Shown piece after piece: positions 61,627-64,000 of a stretch of 64,000 bases of DNA. Below the pieces are notes generated by a model, which was given only the letters and a program-made list of their open reading frames with translations, was not told the DNA's origin and ran no database searches. The stretch lies in the NCBI RefSeq assembly GCF_964204645.1, contig NC_134035.1, positions 7,626,501 to 7,690,500 on the forward strand. Direction: 5' to 3'. Within the stretch, counting starts at the first letter, position 1, and each line of letters begins with the position of its first letter. A program made the position numbers and the translations under genes. Source of the stretch: Tubulanus polymorphus (lineage: Eukaryota > Nemertea > Palaeonemertea > Tubulaniformes > Tubulanidae).

Positions 61627-61875
61627 CAGGGGCAAATCCGAGGGGATGGGTAGGGTACACAGGTGTGCAAACCCGTCCTTTAATATGTCAAAATTTCATA
61701 GGGAAATGAAAAATATTAAACTGATGTACATAAAAATATTTAAATTTTATATGCTTGTCATCTTTATTTCCAAAAATGAATTAATGTTTTTAATGCTTTT
61801 TTCGGGGTGCCCTTATAATTATATTATTTTTGGGGATGCACCCCTCCCTGAATCACACCCTAGGATCCGCTCCTG
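61627..61875. mobile_element. Probable hAT-like MITE
   Basis: Left end CAGGGGCAAATCCGAGG matches the inverse of the right end CCTAGGATCCGCTCCTG. CAGGGGCGGATCC-type termini are typical of hAT-related miniature elements. No convincing 8-bp target duplication is seen, and the termini are imperfect. Confidence 0.55.
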
Positions 61876-62112
61876 GATTTCCATCCATAGTTTAGGAGAT
61901 TTCATTTACAATTTACAATTATTTGACCGTAGTCACAACTAGGCGCAGATAGAGAAATGATTGAATAGATAGTGACCACTGAGTCGTACGGAAGTCTTAG
62001 ACCGTATAAATAGAACTGGGCCTATACTGGGTTAGTGAGTTACCAAAATAGAAAAATCTTTTGAACTCAAACTCTTTGAACTCAAAATCAACTATACTCC
62101 TATCTATGACCT

Positions 62113-62115
<3 letters not shown>

Positions 62116-62163
<48 letters not shown>
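62116..62163. repeat. (TA)n microsatellite, about 48 bp
   Basis: Pure TATATA run in intergenic sequence; the overlapping IYIYIY reading frame is an artefact. Confidence 0.95.
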
Positions 62164-62165
<2 letters not shown>

Positions 62166-64000
62166 ATAGACATTATCGAATATAGGACCCTCGACATAAT
62201 ATATAATGAACTCGAAGCTGATTTGACACATTGAATCAATGACAGACGGAAAGCGTGCCGGTATATTTCAACAGTCCGTTACATATACCGGTCACAACCG
62301 AGAGCTATAATGATAACTTTTTCGAAGTTTACCCCGCACCGCGAATCCCTGGCGGAACATACCTGAACATGTAGAGGCACTTTTTTCACCGGCATCGACA
62401 TAGTTAACAGTTCCGAAAAATATTCGATATCCTTATAAAAACGTGTCGTAATCCACTAGTAGCGCACAGATCACCGGCATATATATAGTATTGTATAGTC
62501 TATATGAATATAATACCAAATGGTGGTTTTAATGACGGTAGTCTCAGTGTGTGTGTATGTCTAACAGTGGCTCACCGCTGCCAGTGTGTTGTGTATGTTC
62601 TGTGTCTGAATGAACAACGATTACATTATCGATTAAGGAGGAATCTCACTGACTGAACACTGACTGAACACCGCCGGCCCCGTACGCTGAATCACCCGTT
62701 TAAATCCAGCTACCGGTTTTATGGTTCGTTCGAAATCCAGTAGGGATTATTATTATTATTCAGCAACGCCTCTGTCTGGGGAAAAGTCGAATTAAGACGG
62801 GATTTATGAATCATAGTAACAGACATTATTAATTCGAATCGCCGGGTTAAAGATCGTAACCGGGCGATTATGTTCACGCCGCCCGCGATTCCCTTCATAT
62901 TTCGTGAAAACCCCGAGAACATTGAGCAGTAACAAGCGGCAGGAGTTCATCCTAGATAATATGAAAGTCTTTCCACACCCAGTTGTTAAGATTTTTGACT
63001 CATTGAGAAATTAACTGATCTAGAGGTTTAAAAGGCACCAGCGAAAAATGTTCCGACATTATCTCCAGACTTCTGGAGAAAAAAAAATTGCATGCGCACG
63101 TTGGAAGCCATTCAAAATCTGGAGAGGTGCCCAGAGCTCCTCAGACACCACCTAGAAGTGGTGTACATATAGTTATTCCAAAAGGGAAAAAAGGCAAACA
63201 GACAAACAGGAGCCCCCCTAAAATGTTCACTAAGTTCCCTTCAAAAAGTCAGTGTAAAAAAATTCGGTCAAGATTTTTCGAAATTTAAATGTAAAGTAAT
63301 CCATGCTAAAATGATTCATTATTCAGGTACCCGAGAATTTCGATGATCTGTCTTTTTTCATCGGGAAAGCGCCCCCATATCACGAAAAAGCGTGCTTATC
63401 CTTTAAATAGAACTGCCCCTCGGAAAAGCTCGGCACGGACTTGATCCATACGGTACTCAATAATCTGAGCCGTAATAAAATCAAACACGACCATCACAGA
63501 GTACAAGCAATTTCACAGTTTTAATGAAAAAGCAATAAAAATTCAAAAAAACATTTCATACATGATTACATCACACGGTTAAAATAAAGTCGAATAAAAC
63601 TCATGAAAAATGTCGTCGTTTAGACTACTACAACAAATCATATAAAGCACAACTGTGATAATTCAATACAAATATATTATTTCACTGAGAGTATCAGTAA
63701 AGAAGCTACTTAAACCGATTTGAAGTTTACATTCGCAGTAAGCTTCAGGGAAATAGACTGAAAAATAAAAACGAGCTACGCAGAAATTCAGAAAATTTCA
63801 ATGATAAACTTCAGAAATTCAATGAATTGAAATACAGTGAGTGGTGGAGAGAGGAGTGAAATGAACACAGATGGTTGATGTATGGTACAGGGTGTCGTGT
63901 GACATGAAGAAGCTGAACAGATGGTGCTCAACGTATTAAACGCATAATAATACAAGTGGGCCTACCATAAATATATCATCGGGACGATCAGCCTTCAGAG

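Larger units (their letters stand above)
57682..63999. other. Right-hand region without a supported gene
   Basis: Upstream of the DHPase/CRMP start. It must contain its promoter, which I cannot locate. Contents: a G-run at 59079-59100, a ~91-115 bp minisatellite (59385-60045), a C-run near 60621-60633, a hAT-like MITE (61627-61875) and a (TA)n tract (62116-62163). Short ORFs have no recognisable similarity. Minus-strand sequence at the extreme end (63967-64000) could be an exon edge, but this cannot be tested within the window. Confidence 0.5.

Noticed and set aside
62719-62922. 67-aa minus-strand ORF as an alternative CRMP first exon
   Set aside because: No donor in phase with the next exon could be seen and the peptide is not recognisable.

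Overview
This window is nuclear DNA of an intron-rich, AT-rich invertebrate animal, not a microbe. Five of the six genes are split by many short exons with GT-AG (once GC-AG) introns. The gaps are filled with microsatellites, minisatellites, palindromic MITEs, tRNA-derived SINE-like pieces and dead LINE fragments. The extracellular mosaic gene (CUB, kringle, ShK, sushi, C-type lectin), the single DHPase/CRMP gene and repeat styles such as the GGACGGACGGACG / 'GCAATAGCTCGCTGG' block near 48.3 kb suggest a lophotrochozoan, most likely a marine mollusc. That placement is an inference from gene content and repeat style; no species is claimed.

Layout: (1) 69-9319, + strand: 3' part of a large secreted or surface mosaic protein, at least 22 exons, about 1,275 residues in the window. 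(2) 9.66-10.73 kb: dead LINE fragment, - strand. (3) 11268-12818, -: intronless-CDS UDP-glucuronosyltransferase, probably with a 5' UTR intron that holds a ~190 bp (TA)n tract. (4) 14931-22095, -: SLC22-type organic ion transporter, 11 exons, 578 aa. One of its introns carries a nested fold-back repeat structure (17.19-18.63 kb). (5) 23786-27105, +: small secreted protein of unknown function, 192 aa, 3 exons. (6) 30260-38500, -: EDEM2-like ER mannosidase, 10 exons, 616 aa, with three minisatellites in or just upstream of it. (7) 45481-57681, -: dihydropyrimidinase/CRMP gene, 575 aa. It has an apparently intact DHPase active site, a CRMP-like C-terminal tail and two alternative 86-nt terminal coding exons. 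The ends of the repeat-rich stretches 38.5-45.5 kb and 57.7-64.0 kb show no gene I can support.

The genes are ordinary animal neighbours, not an operon. UGT (conjugation) and SLC22 (organic ion transport) are adjacent in the same orientation and could both act in detoxification, but there is no direct evidence that they work together. SLC22 and the small secreted gene are head to head across 1.7 kb. All exon models were built by hand from splice signals, reading-frame continuity and family resemblance. In every multi-exon model the intron phases close exactly, which is the strongest internal support.

Most noteworthy: the DHPase/CRMP hybrid with duplicated last exons; a kringle that has lost exactly the C1-C6 cysteine pair; the strict phase-1 modular exon structure with a 27-nt micro-exon; the nested fold-back element in the SLC22 intron; and a TA-flanked MITE inserted inside a minisatellite.
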